64,000 nucleotides of DNA from Paraburkholderia flagellata (GCF_021390645.1 NZ_JAJEJT010000005.1:558001-622000), one strand, 5' to 3'; positions 27,052 to 36,490 are shown, numbered from the stretch's first letter. Translations and numbers: made by a program. The notes: a model not told the origin generated them from the sequence alone.

Positions 27052-27081
27052 CCTGTGACTTCAATCCGCGCAGACCACGCA

Positions 27082-28485
27082 ATGGCATCGGACAATCCGC
27101 AAGAGGGCAGAACGAGAACGACCCCAAGGCAGATGGCCCTGGCGTTGTTCGAGGACATGTTCGACCTCGGTTTGCCCGTGAACGAGTCAAGTCGCGAAAT
27201 CGGCTATCAACGCAACAACTTCTTCACCGAAATCGTAAATATGGGGTTGCCGGCGCGACGCTTCCTGGACGCGGCGTACTTCATCGTCGCCCAGGAAATG
27301 CAGCCGCAAGATCAGTACGATGTCGAGCTGAACTATTTCAAATGGCTGATGCGCTATGACAGCCGCAATCTCAAGCATCTGCGGACGATCGCGGACGAAG
27401 CGCAAAACGCCAAGATCCGTGTAACGAATACGCCGTCAGACCGCGATCCCAACGAAGACGATCTGTGGGCCCAGGTGCAGCTCATCGGCCTGGTGGCTTT
27501 TCATCGCGGCCGTATCCGGTTCGACGTTCACCCGACCCTGGTGCCGCACATTCGCGACCCGCGCACGTCGCACTGGCTGAGCCTGCGCATCTCGACCGCT
27601 TTCACGCGCAGCCTTGCGCGAGCCATCTACGACAAGGTTCTGCCCAGTGTGGCGGTAGGGCGCACCGAGTGGATTCCGCTTGAAGTGATGCGGACGTGGC
27701 CAGGAAAGATGGGCGCGAACGCGGCCATTTTCAAATACTTCAAGCGCGACTGGCTAGAGCCCGCAGTTAAGGAAATCAACGAGGTGTCCGACATCGAGCT
27801 CTCGTACGAAACGAGGACCGAGTCCACTTCGTCGAAGAAGATCGATCGCATCCGCTTCGTGCTCAAACGCAAGGAAACAGCGGACGCCGTCATGGCAAGC
27901 CTCGCTGATGCGAGCCATGTCTACAAGGTGCTGAAGGACGAGTTTAACCTTTCGCCCAGACAGTTCAGCGAGATCTCCGAGAACCGCGATACGTGGACGG
28001 ACGAGCGCATCCAGCAGGCGATCGAGTACACGCGCTTCCGGCTGCATCGCGGTCAAGTCAAGAAGAGCCCATCCGGTTATCTGATGAAAGCGCTACGCGA
28101 CAACTGGAAAATGTCGGAAGCCGAGCGGACGATGGTTGACGTACAGGCGAAGCTGCTGAGCAACGAAGTTAAGCCGAGTGCGGAAGCGGCGGCCGTTCCC
28201 GCTCCTGTCGCGCGGAGTATCGCGTCGAGAGAGGAGGAGTCGCGTTCGCGCATGAACGAGGAAGCGACGCTCGGCCGCGAGCACTATCTGGCAGCCGATG
28301 AGCGAAGCAAGCGAGATTTCATCCGTGGCTGGGTGACATCCCGCGAGGGCAAGCTGATGCTCCGCCGCATGAAACTCGAGCCGACGGATGTCACCGAAGA
28401 CGATATCCTCGCAAACACGGAACTCGGTTGGTACCTCGGTCAGTTTGTTTTTGGAAGGATCAGCGCAACGCGAGCCGGCAAATAG
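27082..28485 (+). CDS. Replication initiator protein (RepB/Rep_3-like)
   Basis: Predicted 467-residue initiator. Position after iterons and a DnaA box and opposite parAB makes its role clear; sequence marks are weaker. TRTTPRQMALALFEDMFDLGLPVNESS opens the protein, and two winged-helix-like regions are suggested by residues about 90-310, with RIRFDVHPTLVPHIRDPRTSHWLSL and RTEWIPLEVMRTWPGKMG in the middle. This resembles initiators of Burkholderia second chromosomes and megaplasmids. I use the ATG at 27082; a GTG at 27055 in the same frame falls about at the expected transcription start and is unlikely. The C-terminal part is charged and helical. Confidence 0.85.
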   Translation: MASDNPQEGRTRTTPRQMALALFEDMFDLGLPVNESSREIGYQRNNFFTEIVNMGLPARRFLDAAYFIVAQEMQPQDQYDVELNYFKWLMRYDSRNLKHLRTIADEAQNAKIRVTNTPSDRDPNEDDLWAQVQLIGLVAFHRGRIRFDVHPTLVPHIRDPRTSHWLSLRISTAFTRSLARAIYDKVLPSVAVGRTEWIPLEVMRTWPGKMGANAAIFKYFKRDWLEPAVKEINEVSDIELSYETRTESTSSKKIDRIRFVLKRKETADAVMASLADASHVYKVLKDEFNLSPRQFSEISENRDTWTDERIQQAIEYTRFRLHRGQVKKSPSGYLMKALRDNWKMSEAERTMVDVQAKLLSNEVKPSAEAAAVPAPVARSIASREEESRSRMNEEATLGREHYLAADERSKRDFIRGWVTSREGKLMLRRMKLEPTDVTEDDILANTELGWYLGQFVFGRISATRAGK

Positions 28486-28614
28486 AGACATCAGAGCTCC
28501 GAAGCGTTTTTCTTACTGTTCCTAGGTGCCCAACTTAACGAGCGGCCGGCGCGGTGTCTATATGGCCAGCGTGATCCTAATAGCGGACGCTCGACTACAG
28601 CAGGAGGACGTGCG

Positions 28615-28648
28615 CGGCCGCGTGCAGTACTGGTACTACACGCGGCCG
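28615..28648. terminator. Hairpin between convergent rep and AAA+ genes
   Basis: CGGCCGCGTG (28615-28624) and CACGCGGCCG (28639-28648) form a perfect 10-bp stem; the loop itself contains AGTAC-TG-GTACT. It directly adjoins the stop of the minus-strand AAA+ gene and lies about 130 bases after rep, so it may serve both strands. Confidence 0.55.
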
Positions 28649-28649
28649 G

Positions 28650-30721
28650 TCATTGGGCAAATATTGAGTGTGCAGCGTACACAACATCTGCGACGCGAAA
28701 GTCCACCGTTTGTTCACGCATGCGCCGGAGCGCAGCGAGCGTCATCGCCTTGCGCACGAGCGCGTCGGCATCGGCGATAGTCCGGCCGCTGAGAAGCCTG
28801 ATTGTTTGGGCCACGGCTCCTGTTTCAACTTTCCAGGCACCATCGAGCTTACTGGCCAGAATTGTTCGCACGTACGCTGCCATTGCCTTGTTTGTTGGAA
28901 CATCGAACAGGATTTTTTCCTCGAACCGGCCACTGCGTACCGCGGCCGTGTCAATCCGGTCGTAATGGTTGGTTGCCGCGATGAAGAGCACATCGGGTGT
29001 CCTTCCCGCAGCCCCATCTAACGTTGAGAGCAGCTGTTCAGTCAGCATTCCGTGGCCTGTGTGGCGTCGGTCCTGCAGGATTCCATCCACCTCGTCGATA
29101 AACACAACGCACGGACGGACGTCACAGGCCTCACGGTACAGCCGGTCCCATGACCTCGGGTCTGCAATGATGTCGGCACCGGTTGTCTTCAGGAACGCCC
29201 ATCCGCTTGCCTTCGCGAGCGACATCGCGGCCTGGGTCTTGCCTGTTCCTGGGGGGCCGACAAACATGACTCCGCGCGGAAGCGTCGAGCCGAGTTTTTC
29301 GAGATTTTCGATTTCCGTCATGCGGTAGGCCAGATTGCACAGCGCGCCGCGTGACGCATCGGGCATGATGATGTCGGAGATGTCCTTGACGCCCTCGGGC
29401 AGTCGTCCCTTGCGTCCATGGAGTAGACGCATTGCCTTCATACCGATCTCAAACGTCACCGGGCCCGTGAATTCCTCATCGCGATGCATCCCGCGCAGTT
29501 GTCCACCCAGTGCTGTCAGCCGTGCTGCGCTGAACCCTTCCCAGCGGCCGGCGAGCGCGGTGATCGGCTCGCGCTGCGCAAATCGGTCACCCAGTTCCTC
29601 GGTGATCGAGCGCCAGAGAAGCGCAACGCGGGCTGGGAGATCCGGCGCCGGAATCTCGACCTTGTAGTCAAACCGTCCCTCGCGTCTTCCGGCTCCGTCG
29701 AGGTCATCCAGGAAGTTTGTCGCTGCGACAAGGATCACCTTTGAACCGCGCAACCCAACGATTTCGGTGAGCATTACGTTAGTCAGGTCGCGGTCCATGC
29801 TGTGCACGTTGCCATCACGCGGTTTGATGAAGGAGTCAATCTCGTCGATGAAAAGTAGACAGGTCCCGATCCTGCGTGCCTCATCGAAGACTGCCTTTAG
29901 CTTCGCAGGGGTTTCGTTGACCCACTTCGACGCCGTATCGCAAAGGGGATGTTGAGCTGGCCCGCCAGCGCCTCAGCAAAGAACGTCTTGCCGTTGCCCG
30001 GATCCCCGAACAGCAGGATGCCGTTATTGCGCGCTTTTGACGTGTCGTCAAGAATCTCCCGCGCCATACGGAACAGACGCGATTTCGTATCCTGCATGCC
30101 AACGACAGCAGAAAAATTGTGTCGCGGTTTGCGTACGCTTTCACTGAAATCCCATGTGGGGGCAGTCACCTGCTGAGTCGGTACTGCACGAGGCTCCTGC
30201 ATTGGCGCGGGTCGCGGCGCTGATATCGGCGTAACCGGCACTTCTTGCGGGACAGTTAGCTCTCTTTCAGTGGTCGAGTGCATGGCTCGCGCCACTGGTG
30301 AGCGCAGTTCACGTGCTACCACCGGCGTGCACTGCGGGGTGATCTTCACTTCCAGCGGGATGATGACGCGCGTGCCGTTGACGATCATCCTGGCAGGAGT
30401 CCGACGCTGATGCAGCCGCCAGAGTTTCAAGGACGCCGCTGCAATGACAGCGATGGCAGCAAGACTCCAGGGCGTGAATGTAAGGGCCACGAGCATCATG
30501 CCGATGACCAGGACGATGAACGCGATCCAGGTCCACGCGCGCACGCTCCGGTTCGGAAGCCAGACCCGCGATGCGGCAACCAGCGTTGCAACCGTAGCCG
30601 CAAGGATGTGGACGGAACCATGATGGAACAGTGTGCGCCATTCGTGATTCAGGAAAGCGAAACACAGGAAGACAGTGACGACACGAGCAATAATCAGTAA
30701 TACAAGATGTGGGTTTTTCAT
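28650..30721 (-). pseudogene. Membrane-anchored double AAA+ ATPase, split by a frameshift
   Basis: The first frame (30721 to 29897) has four hydrophobic segments in residues 5-120, a Pro-rich linker, then a CDC48-type AAA domain with Walker A GDPGNGKTFF, and soon runs to a stop. From 29933 another frame continues the same domain: ASKWVNETPAKLKAVFDEAR, Walker B CLLFIDEIDSF, then VAATNFLDDLD, and a second AAA domain with GPPGTGKTQ, Walker B CVVFIDEVDG and AATNHYDRID. One base lost near 29933 (GGG to GG would do) explains the break. The intact protein would be about 690 residues. Start at 30721 has GGAAA 8 bases upstream. Real mutation and sequencing error cannot be separated here. Family members unfold proteins; the substrate is unknown. 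Confidence 0.75.
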
Positions 30722-30848
30722 TCTGGTTTCCAGGAGAAGAGTTCCGGGCGGCATGAGGATCGCCGTCCGGGTCATTCGATTTCAGTGTGTGCCCAGCCAC
30801 TTGCGATGCAAGTCGATGGCGAGCAAAGGGAACGCCGGGGGCGCTCGC

Positions 30849-31136
30849 TTAGCGGGCCGCCTCGTGACGCCAGAAGCGAACCGGCACGTGGATGCGCCTG
30901 CGCTGGATGCGACGTCGCCTCAACCGACAAACCGCGACGCGCTTTCTCCGGGTTTCACGCCTGCGGACATAGCGCAACGTTGACAGACGCCCCTTCAGAG
31001 GAACTGTCAGGCGGGCGAGCCAAAGCTGGATAACTTCGACGGGGACTTCGTCGGGTATATAGATCGACATCCGTCGACTCGAGATGCGAGTCACGGAGCT
31101 CCCATTTGGCTTGAAAGCAAATCGGCGAGTTTTCAT
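30849..31136 (-). CDS. Small basic hypothetical protein
   Basis: Predicted 95-residue protein, not recognised. The start at 31136 is chosen since GGAG lies 8 bases before it; an upstream ATG at 31163 has none. The middle (MSIYIPDEVPVEVIQLWLARL) looks like a folded helix-containing segment; the C-terminal third is very rich in arginine (about 20 Arg), suggesting nucleic-acid or membrane binding. It lies between a 39-residue ORF and the AAA+ gene on the same strand. Confidence 0.45.
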   Translation of the reverse strand: MKTRRFAFKPNGSSVTRISSRRMSIYIPDEVPVEVIQLWLARLTVPLKGRLSTLRYVRRRETRRKRVAVCRLRRRRIQRRRIHVPVRFWRHEAAR

Positions 31137-31184
31137 CAGTTGACTCCGGAAAGCGTTATCCATCGATTCGGGCGTGCGGCGCGT

Positions 31185-31304
31185 TCACTTCCCGTTGCGA
31201 CGGCATATCCACCTGGCGAGCCTGATGAGCGGGTCAAGGACGTCTAGAAGAAAGCCACGCGCTTCATCGACGGCGATTTTCCAGATTCTGTTCTCTTTGA
31301 GCAT
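31185..31304 (-). CDS. Very small hypothetical protein
   Basis: Predicted 39-residue peptide with good TTTGGAGT ribosome binding site 10 bases upstream of the ATG. It reads MLKENRIWKIAVDEARGFLL then a hydrophobic-basic end (PLIRLARWICRRNGK), an amphipathic helix pattern. Not recognised. It seems to be the first gene of a minus-strand run ending with the AAA+ ATPase. Confidence 0.45.
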   Translation of the reverse strand: MLKENRIWKIAVDEARGFLLDVLDPLIRLARWICRRNGK

Positions 31305-32405
31305 TGATACGTACTCCAAATTTAAGTGAGGATGTGTTCGCCAACTTCGTGCCGCCAGCATCGCCCGGTACCAGCGAAACCGTGCCTGCTGACTGCGGTG
31401 GTTGGTCTGTCACACAATTCCAGGATTGGCGTTGGCGACTGATTCAGCATCTCACGGGATTCGCGGAGCGCAAGTCGCCCCGGGCGAACGACTCGCGTAC
31501 AGCAGTGCGTAGAAGGAAGAGGGGGCTGGTCGCGTACGCGTAACACGCCATCAATAAGGCGCAACCGGAATCTTGATGCATTGCGGGCGGCAAGCCCGTC
31601 GGCTGCAGGAATGGACACGCCGGAACGTCAGCGACAGCACCAGGTCGGACGTGATAGCGGGGGACTGGCTGAACACCCGGATGAGTTCGTCACCGGCAAG
31701 CACATGGAGTCTGCTCATCCATATGGCCGACGGTCGAACGGCGGGGGTGTGATCGTTACATCACGCGACGTGGGCGCTCAAGCTCGTGTCACAGAGGCCG
31801 CCAGGCTACGTCCCGGTTGTACGATCGAAGCGGGGCGACGGCAAGGTCGCCGTCGATGGGATGTGGTTACCTTCAGAAGAAAGCGCACACGTTGAATGTG
31901 CGTTCGCCGCAAAGTGGCGTGCTCCTTCAGTTTCAATTTGCCGGGCGGATGGGCCACAATCCCGGTTCGCAAGTGAGCGATCGTGGACCGTTACTGAGGG
32001 CAGAGACCTGCTAGCGGACCAACAAAGAAGCTCCCTCCGGTTTCTACCATGAGGCCTTCTATTCCAACCAGCGATGATCGATCGCCACGTCTAACGTCAA
32101 TCGCCACGGCAGTACCACAGGATTCCTTTCGGAATTCGATGCCATCGTGAACATGTCGTATATGCAATGGACTACGTCGCTGTTGCAGGACCCGATCAGG
32201 GCGCCGAAAGGAAGGCGGTTCGCTTGCCTACGGTCTTCGTGTGAGCGACCTGGTTTGCCGAAAGACCCGTGATCGTTCGATCGTTAAAGCGCGAAACGAC
32301 GCGCAAAGTCAGTGGCGCCTGACGACGGTCAACACGTCGCGGTAAAAGCATGACCCGGAAGTGCGAACGCTGCGATTGGGTTACTCATTCGCGTACGTTC
32401 GATGT
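31305..32405. other. No supported gene
   Basis: About 1.1 kb. Frames on both strands are short and without motifs or good ribosome binding sites. The left end should hold the promoter of the small minus-strand genes. Confidence 0.45.
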
Positions 32406-32789
32406 CTAGCAGTGCCTGTGCAATGCGGCATCAAGGGTGCAGTACGCGGCGTTACGATCGACATCATCCCGCCAGCTTAGCCGCGGACGACCGTCCCCAT
32501 CGCGAAAGTACAGCACGCCCTTCAGATCGAAGCCGCGGGGCAGGTAGGCTCCGGCCCGCGTGGCGCGCAACTCTTTGAGGCTATGGGGGAGCCGTTCGTG
32601 GTCCTTCTGGAACGCAAGGGCGGCAGATGCCGCGGTGCCCAGTTCGGCCTGCGGCCAGTCGTCCTTTGTCAACTGGGCGGCGTATTCGGGGACATGCTCA
32701 CAGGCGACCATCGACGCGAAACCAGCAAGGAGAGCGACGTTGGCAATGACACAAAGTTCGAGCACGGTTCGCACTGCTGTTCTCACCAT
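32406..32789 (-). CDS. Single-pass membrane hypothetical protein
   Basis: Predicted 127-residue protein. The ATG at 32789 has CGGAG 8 bases before it and puts one hydrophobic helix (LELCVIANVALLAGFASMVA) near the N-terminus, with the rest outside the membrane. The outer part holds AASAALAFQKDHERLPHSLKEL followed by a GRPRLSW strand, an arrangement reminiscent of pilin-like or type II pseudopilin C-terminal domains, but no prepilin cleavage motif is seen. Function unknown. Confidence 0.6.
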   Translation of the reverse strand: MVRTAVRTVLELCVIANVALLAGFASMVACEHVPEYAAQLTKDDWPQAELGTAASAALAFQKDHERLPHSLKELRATRAGAYLPRGFDLKGVLYFRDGDGRPRLSWRDDVDRNAAYCTLDAALHRHC

Positions 32790-33620
32790 GAGTTGTCTCC
32801 GGTTCCGTATGAGTTCCATCTCAAACATTTCTATCATGTGTTGCAGAGACGGCAAGTCAAGTGCAGCGAACGGTTCTGTCGTTGCGGAGGTGAACGTGTC
32901 TCACCCGTCGGTGGCAGACGCACTGCGCCTTGCGGCTCCGTCGCAGTCCGCACGGCTACTGGCCGGGATCTGGGCGTCAATATTGGGTAATGCTTACTAT
33001 CACCTGCCTCTAACGCACGGGCGTTTCAACGGACGAGGTGAGTCCTCACGCCGTTACGTCGATGTCGAGGGTGGTGCGACACTGGACGCGCGAACGCCTG
33101 GCACCGGAGAACCCGTGCGATGTCGCGCTTGCAGCGCACGATGGTGATTTGCGGATGCCAACAGCGCCAGCGGGAGTGTAATGGCAATACGATGGGTCAA
33201 TGTGTAGGGCCGCGCTGTGGGGGGACATATCCAGCCGCCAGCCTTTCGTCGGGTCTGAGGATGAAGCCGCGTGAAGTCTCAGGAGGGTGGGGCGCGGTTC
33301 CGCCATCTGTCCTGGATTTGGATTCAGCCCAAACGATTGCGGGCATTTTCCTTTCGGCATTGCAGCCGTCCTTTCTTCACTTAAGGCAACGGTCTCCCTC
33401 GCCGTTCCCGGTTTGCCCGTTTCCCATCGCGCGTTTCCAGGTATTCACCCTAGGTGAACACGACGGTCATCCCGCCAGCACGCGTTTCTGATTCGCGGCC
33501 CGGACAAAGCTTTCGTTCTGGTTGTGTTGTTTAAGCCTGATTTAAGCGACGCTACGTACCCTCCGAACGACACCTTGAGAGACAACAGCTCGAGGCATCA
33601 CCGGACGGAAAGAGGTTGAG
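32790..33620. other. No supported gene
   Basis: About 830 bases of intergenic DNA. No convincing frame or RNA gene is seen. The last part is the leader of the small gene at 33621. Confidence 0.45.
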
Positions 33621-33797
33621 ATGGATTATGTGATTACCGACCTGAAGATGGTCGAAAGCTACAGCCGCATCAAGGCTGATAGCGGCAAGCAAGCGCTGGA
33701 AGAGTTTGCGCTCAGCAACGGCTACTTCGACCTGATGGAGTTCGCCTCCGTCCGGCCTGCGTTCGTCAATGGCCTGATGGCTGTTCAACTGCAATAG
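33621..33797 (+). CDS. Small acidic hypothetical protein
   Basis: Predicted 58-residue protein with a good AAGAGG ribosome binding site. It begins MDYVITDLKMVESYSRIKAD and continues through EEFALSNGYFDLMEF, suggesting two helices. Not recognised. It is followed after 10 bases by a second small gene, so the two form a likely operon. Confidence 0.55.
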   Translation: MDYVITDLKMVESYSRIKADSGKQALEEFALSNGYFDLMEFASVRPAFVNGLMAVQLQ

Positions 33798-33807
33798 GGA
33801 CGCTGAC

Positions 33808-33987
33808 GTGACCATGACCCTGGGAGAGGCTCTGGAGCATGCCGAGCTGCTGGAAGCCTACGGCGTGATTTCCAGGACGGCGCAGGCGCTCATCCTGATG
33901 AGGCGCGAGTACCTCGACGTCGTCGGCGCTGAGAGATATGAGTTGATTTTCGCGGAAGCAGGTTTGACCCATCCGGATCCGCGATGA
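33808..33987 (+). CDS. Small hypothetical protein
   Basis: Predicted 59-residue protein starting at GTG (33808, AGGGA 8 bases upstream) or ATG (33814). It reads TLGEALEHAELLEAYGVIS then RTAQALILMRREYLDVVG, mostly helical and Leu/Ala/Glu-rich, which suits a dimerising small regulator or antitoxin-like protein. No family recognised. It is coupled to the gene upstream. Confidence 0.55.
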   Translation: MTMTLGEALEHAELLEAYGVISRTAQALILMRREYLDVVGAERYELIFAEAGLTHPDPR

Positions 33988-34177
33988 CCCGAACCGCTCA
34001 TCACGCACCAACGGAAAAGCGTCAGGTGAATCCATTGTGTAGCGCCAGGGAGAAGCAATTCCCGACCCGGCTGTCTGCGGAATTTTCCCCGGTCCCGAAG
34101 GGGCAGCGCGAACATTCCACGGACTGAATCTCTTCGTCGCCGCGCCAAAAGCAAGTCTATACAGAACTGCCGATTAC

Positions 34178-34519
34178 TCAGGAGGCCGCTGCCTGCTCAG
34201 CTTTGACTGTAGCCAGACGGGTGCCGGCGAACGGGTCATTGCGCCAGTCGGTACCGGTGCGCTTACCTGGGTCACGGCTTGACGCCCGGTCAATTGCGAA
34301 ATGCTCAAGAGACTGCCCGGCGCTCGTCGCCTGTACTACCCATTGCGGCGGAGCGCCTTTGCCATCCCAGGTGTTTCCGGAAGCGTCGCGAAAACGCACT
34401 GCCCGCAACTGTTCCTGATCGGCCGCAATTGATGCGGCGATATCTTCCGGTTTGATTCCGAATTCGGCCATCCGTCTGCGCAGATAGGCCACGATGCTTT
34501 CGCGCTTTCTTTCATCCAT
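34178..34519 (-). CDS. H-NS family nucleoid protein
   Basis: Predicted 113-residue H-NS-like protein. The C-terminal DNA-binding motif of the betaproteobacterial H-NS group is visible as VRFRDASGNTWDGKGAPPQWV (residues about 40-60), equivalent to YRDxxTGxTWSGRGRxPxWI. The N-terminal 38 residues form a short oligomerising helix region, and a further 50-residue tail follows the motif. GGAG lies 8 bases before the ATG. Such proteins bind curved AT-rich DNA and silence horizontally acquired genes; plasmid-borne copies reduce the fitness cost of the replicon. Confidence 0.75.
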   Translation of the reverse strand: MDERKRESIVAYLRRRMAEFGIKPEDIAASIAADQEQLRAVRFRDASGNTWDGKGAPPQWVVQATSAGQSLEHFAIDRASSRDPGKRTGTDWRNDPFAGTRLATVKAEQAAAS

Positions 34520-35117
34520 TCAGTATGCTCCGCACAACAATCTGTCGTTGGGCAGGTGATTGTAAATTGCGTGCCGCCAGGATACCACGCGACCCAAAGC
34601 TGGCCATGCTGCAGCAGCGAAGATGGCGGTGGTGATTTGGTCGGCGTTTTGACGGGAGCGGCACGTGGCCCGACTGTGGGTCGGTATGAATGGAGTATAA
34701 ATCAACCCATAAACGACGCCGGGTTTGTTTGCGCACCTTGAGGCATCTTTTGTTGTACCCACGATTCATTGCACGGAACGAACAGGAGCGTCGGTCACAC
34801 GACGCGGCGATGCGTGGGTACATGTCTGGAAAATAGGGAATTGAATCTCTTGCGGCGGGATAGCATTCGAGAGGGAAGGGCAGCGGTTGCGTTACGGCAG
34901 ACAGCATCGGCGGCGCGTCTACTTTCAAGCTCCAGTGATAATTCAAAGCGCCGCACACCATGCATTTGATTTGCACGTGCGTACTGATAAAGTCATAATC
35001 ACGACCGCGACGATGGCGTCAATTCTGACGGGAAGACCGAACTTCGAAATGCCTGGGAAACAGGCCAGGAAAGTTCCAGGATCGCATGAACGCTAAACCC
35101 CACAGCGAGGAATAGAA
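34520..35117. other. Divergent promoter region between two H-NS genes
   Basis: About 600 bases upstream of both H-NS family genes. No convincing coding frame is seen. It should hold both promoters. Confidence 0.45.
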
Positions 35118-35720
35118 ATGGTTACCCTGGACGCAATCAACTCGAAAATTGCCAAACTCCAGAAGCAGGCAGTGGCGATTGCCGAAAAGCAGTCGTCGGT
35201 GGGCCTGACCAAAATCCGTGACCTGATGCACAAGCACGGACTGACTGTCGCGGACATCGAAGGCTTTGTCGCGAAAAGGCGCGGTCGCAAACCGGCGGCT
35301 GGCCAGGAGCAGGCGGCAGCAAAAGCCCCGCGTGCAGTCGTGCATCACGTTGCGCCGAAATATGCTGATCCGAAAACGGGCGCGACGTGGTCGGGCCGGG
35401 GCCTTGCGCCGCTCTGGATTCGCGATGTCAAGGATCGTTCGAAATTCCTGATTGAAGCCGGTGCAACGACGAAGGCCGCCAGCGCAAAGGCGGCTCCCGC
35501 GAAAAAGGCTGGCGCAAAGCGTGTCGTGGCTAAAAAGGCGTCGAAGACAGCAGTTGCCACTAAAAAGGCCGGCCGTGCAGCGGCTGCTCCGGCAAAGGGT
35601 GTGCGTGGACGCAAGGCTGCAGCACCTGCGAAAAAGGCTTCGGCACCGCGCAAGGTTGCAGCTAAAAGGGCTCCGGCCGCAGCTGGGGCAGCTGCTGCGC
35701 CTGAAGTCGCAGCAGCCTAA
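35118..35720 (+). CDS. H-NS family protein with histone H1-like Lys/Ala tail
   Basis: Predicted 200-residue protein. Residues 1-60 are the oligomerising N-domain (MVTLDAINSKIAKLQKQAVA), residues about 78-102 carry the DNA-binding core KYADPKTGATWSGRGLAPLWI, and residues 112-200 are almost only Ala, Lys, Arg and Pro with repeats such as AAPAKKA and VAKKA, like histone H1 or AlgP tails. AGGA lies 8 bases before the ATG. Tails of this type occur in some Burkholderia H-NS proteins and probably add sequence-independent DNA binding. With the gene at 34178 it gives the replicon two H-NS paralogues. Confidence 0.85.
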   Translation: MVTLDAINSKIAKLQKQAVAIAEKQSSVGLTKIRDLMHKHGLTVADIEGFVAKRRGRKPAAGQEQAAAKAPRAVVHHVAPKYADPKTGATWSGRGLAPLWIRDVKDRSKFLIEAGATTKAASAKAAPAKKAGAKRVVAKKASKTAVATKKAGRAAAAPAKGVRGRKAAAPAKKASAPRKVAAKRAPAAAGAAAAPEVAAA

Positions 35721-35890
35721 CGTGTAACGGGCGATACAGTCGTAGATGGCGCAGCGACAGGCTGGTCACGCTGCATTGGCTGCCCGTTACGACTGGTCAC
35801 CCAGGTCTGATCGAGCGTCGCCTTGCGGCTGGGTGACGCGACGCCCGTCAATGAGGAAGCACGGACGCCGATCCGAGCGCCTTATATTCC

Positions 35891-36235
35891 ATGACACAGC
35901 GCTTCGAGCTTGTTTCCCTCGCGTTGCCAGCGGGCTGTCCACCGGAGTCGGTTCCACCGGGCGTCGGTCGGCTGATCTCGGCAGCCTGGCCCGGCATGAG
36001 TCGCGCGCAGCTCGTGGACCGCGCCCGACGGCTCGACATGCGCGCATCGCTGCGGGTACAGCCTGGTATCGGACCGGATGGGCTTACGCACTTCAGGCTC
36101 ACGCTCAGCTTTGCGGATGAGAGTTTCGAACTCACTGCTCACGTTCGTCGTGCAATCCGTCGACGTGCAGGCGCACGACGCCACAAACCTTCTCTGCCGC
36201 CAGCGCGCGACGCCAGACAGCAAAGCCTTTTCTGA
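35891..36235 (+). CDS. Hypothetical protein
   Basis: Predicted 114-residue protein, not recognised. The middle has regular strand-like stretches (MRASLRVQPG, HFRLTLSFADESFEL) and the C-terminus is basic (HVRRAIRRRAGARRHK). It follows the H-NS gene on the same strand after 170 bases without a clear ribosome binding site. Confidence 0.35.
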   Translation: MTQRFELVSLALPAGCPPESVPPGVGRLISAAWPGMSRAQLVDRARRLDMRASLRVQPGIGPDGLTHFRLTLSFADESFELTAHVRRAIRRRAGARRHKPSLPPARDARQQSLF

Positions 36236-36298
36236 GTCTCCAGAGGCTGGGCAACAACGCCGTGCGTCAGGCAGGCGTCGCCGCTGAAAGGCCTTCCT

Positions 36299-36490
36299 CT
36301 AGAGAATCCTGAGATTGCGAATCTTTCCAATTGTCGGTGAGGGCTCGACGATCAGGCTGGCGATGAATTCCGGCAACAGCGCGCGCGGCACGTTCGCGGG
36401 AATATCGGTCACGAGCTGCGACGGCACCTGAACGATGAATTCTTCCGGCGCAGTGGCCAGGCTATGTTCGTAAGCGACGCGAATTTCCAT
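36299..36490 (-). CDS. Small hypothetical protein
   Basis: Predicted 63-residue protein if the ATG at 36490 is used (MEIRVAYEHSLATAPEEFIV); an upstream in-frame start at 36691 is possible. Reads like a folded domain with VPRALLPEFIASLIVEPSP, but no family is recognised and no clear ribosome binding site is seen. Confidence 0.35.
   Translation of the reverse strand: MEIRVAYEHSLATAPEEFIVQVPSQLVTDIPANVPRALLPEFIASLIVEPSPTIGKIRNLRIL

Larger units (their letters stand above)
26216..27081. other. Replication origin (oriV) between parA and rep
   Basis: About 860 bases with iterons, a DnaA box and an AT-rich tract (about 26640-26710). Three iteron copies on the left are in reverse orientation and seven on the right are direct, with the AT-rich tract between the groups. 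This layout, followed by a Rep gene, is that of an iteron-controlled plasmid or chromid origin. No protein gene is expected here. Confidence 0.85.

Noticed and set aside
28486..28649. Small gene between rep and the AAA+ gene
   Set aside because: The short plus-strand frame overlaps the hairpin and the AAA+ 3' end and shows no ribosome binding site or motif.
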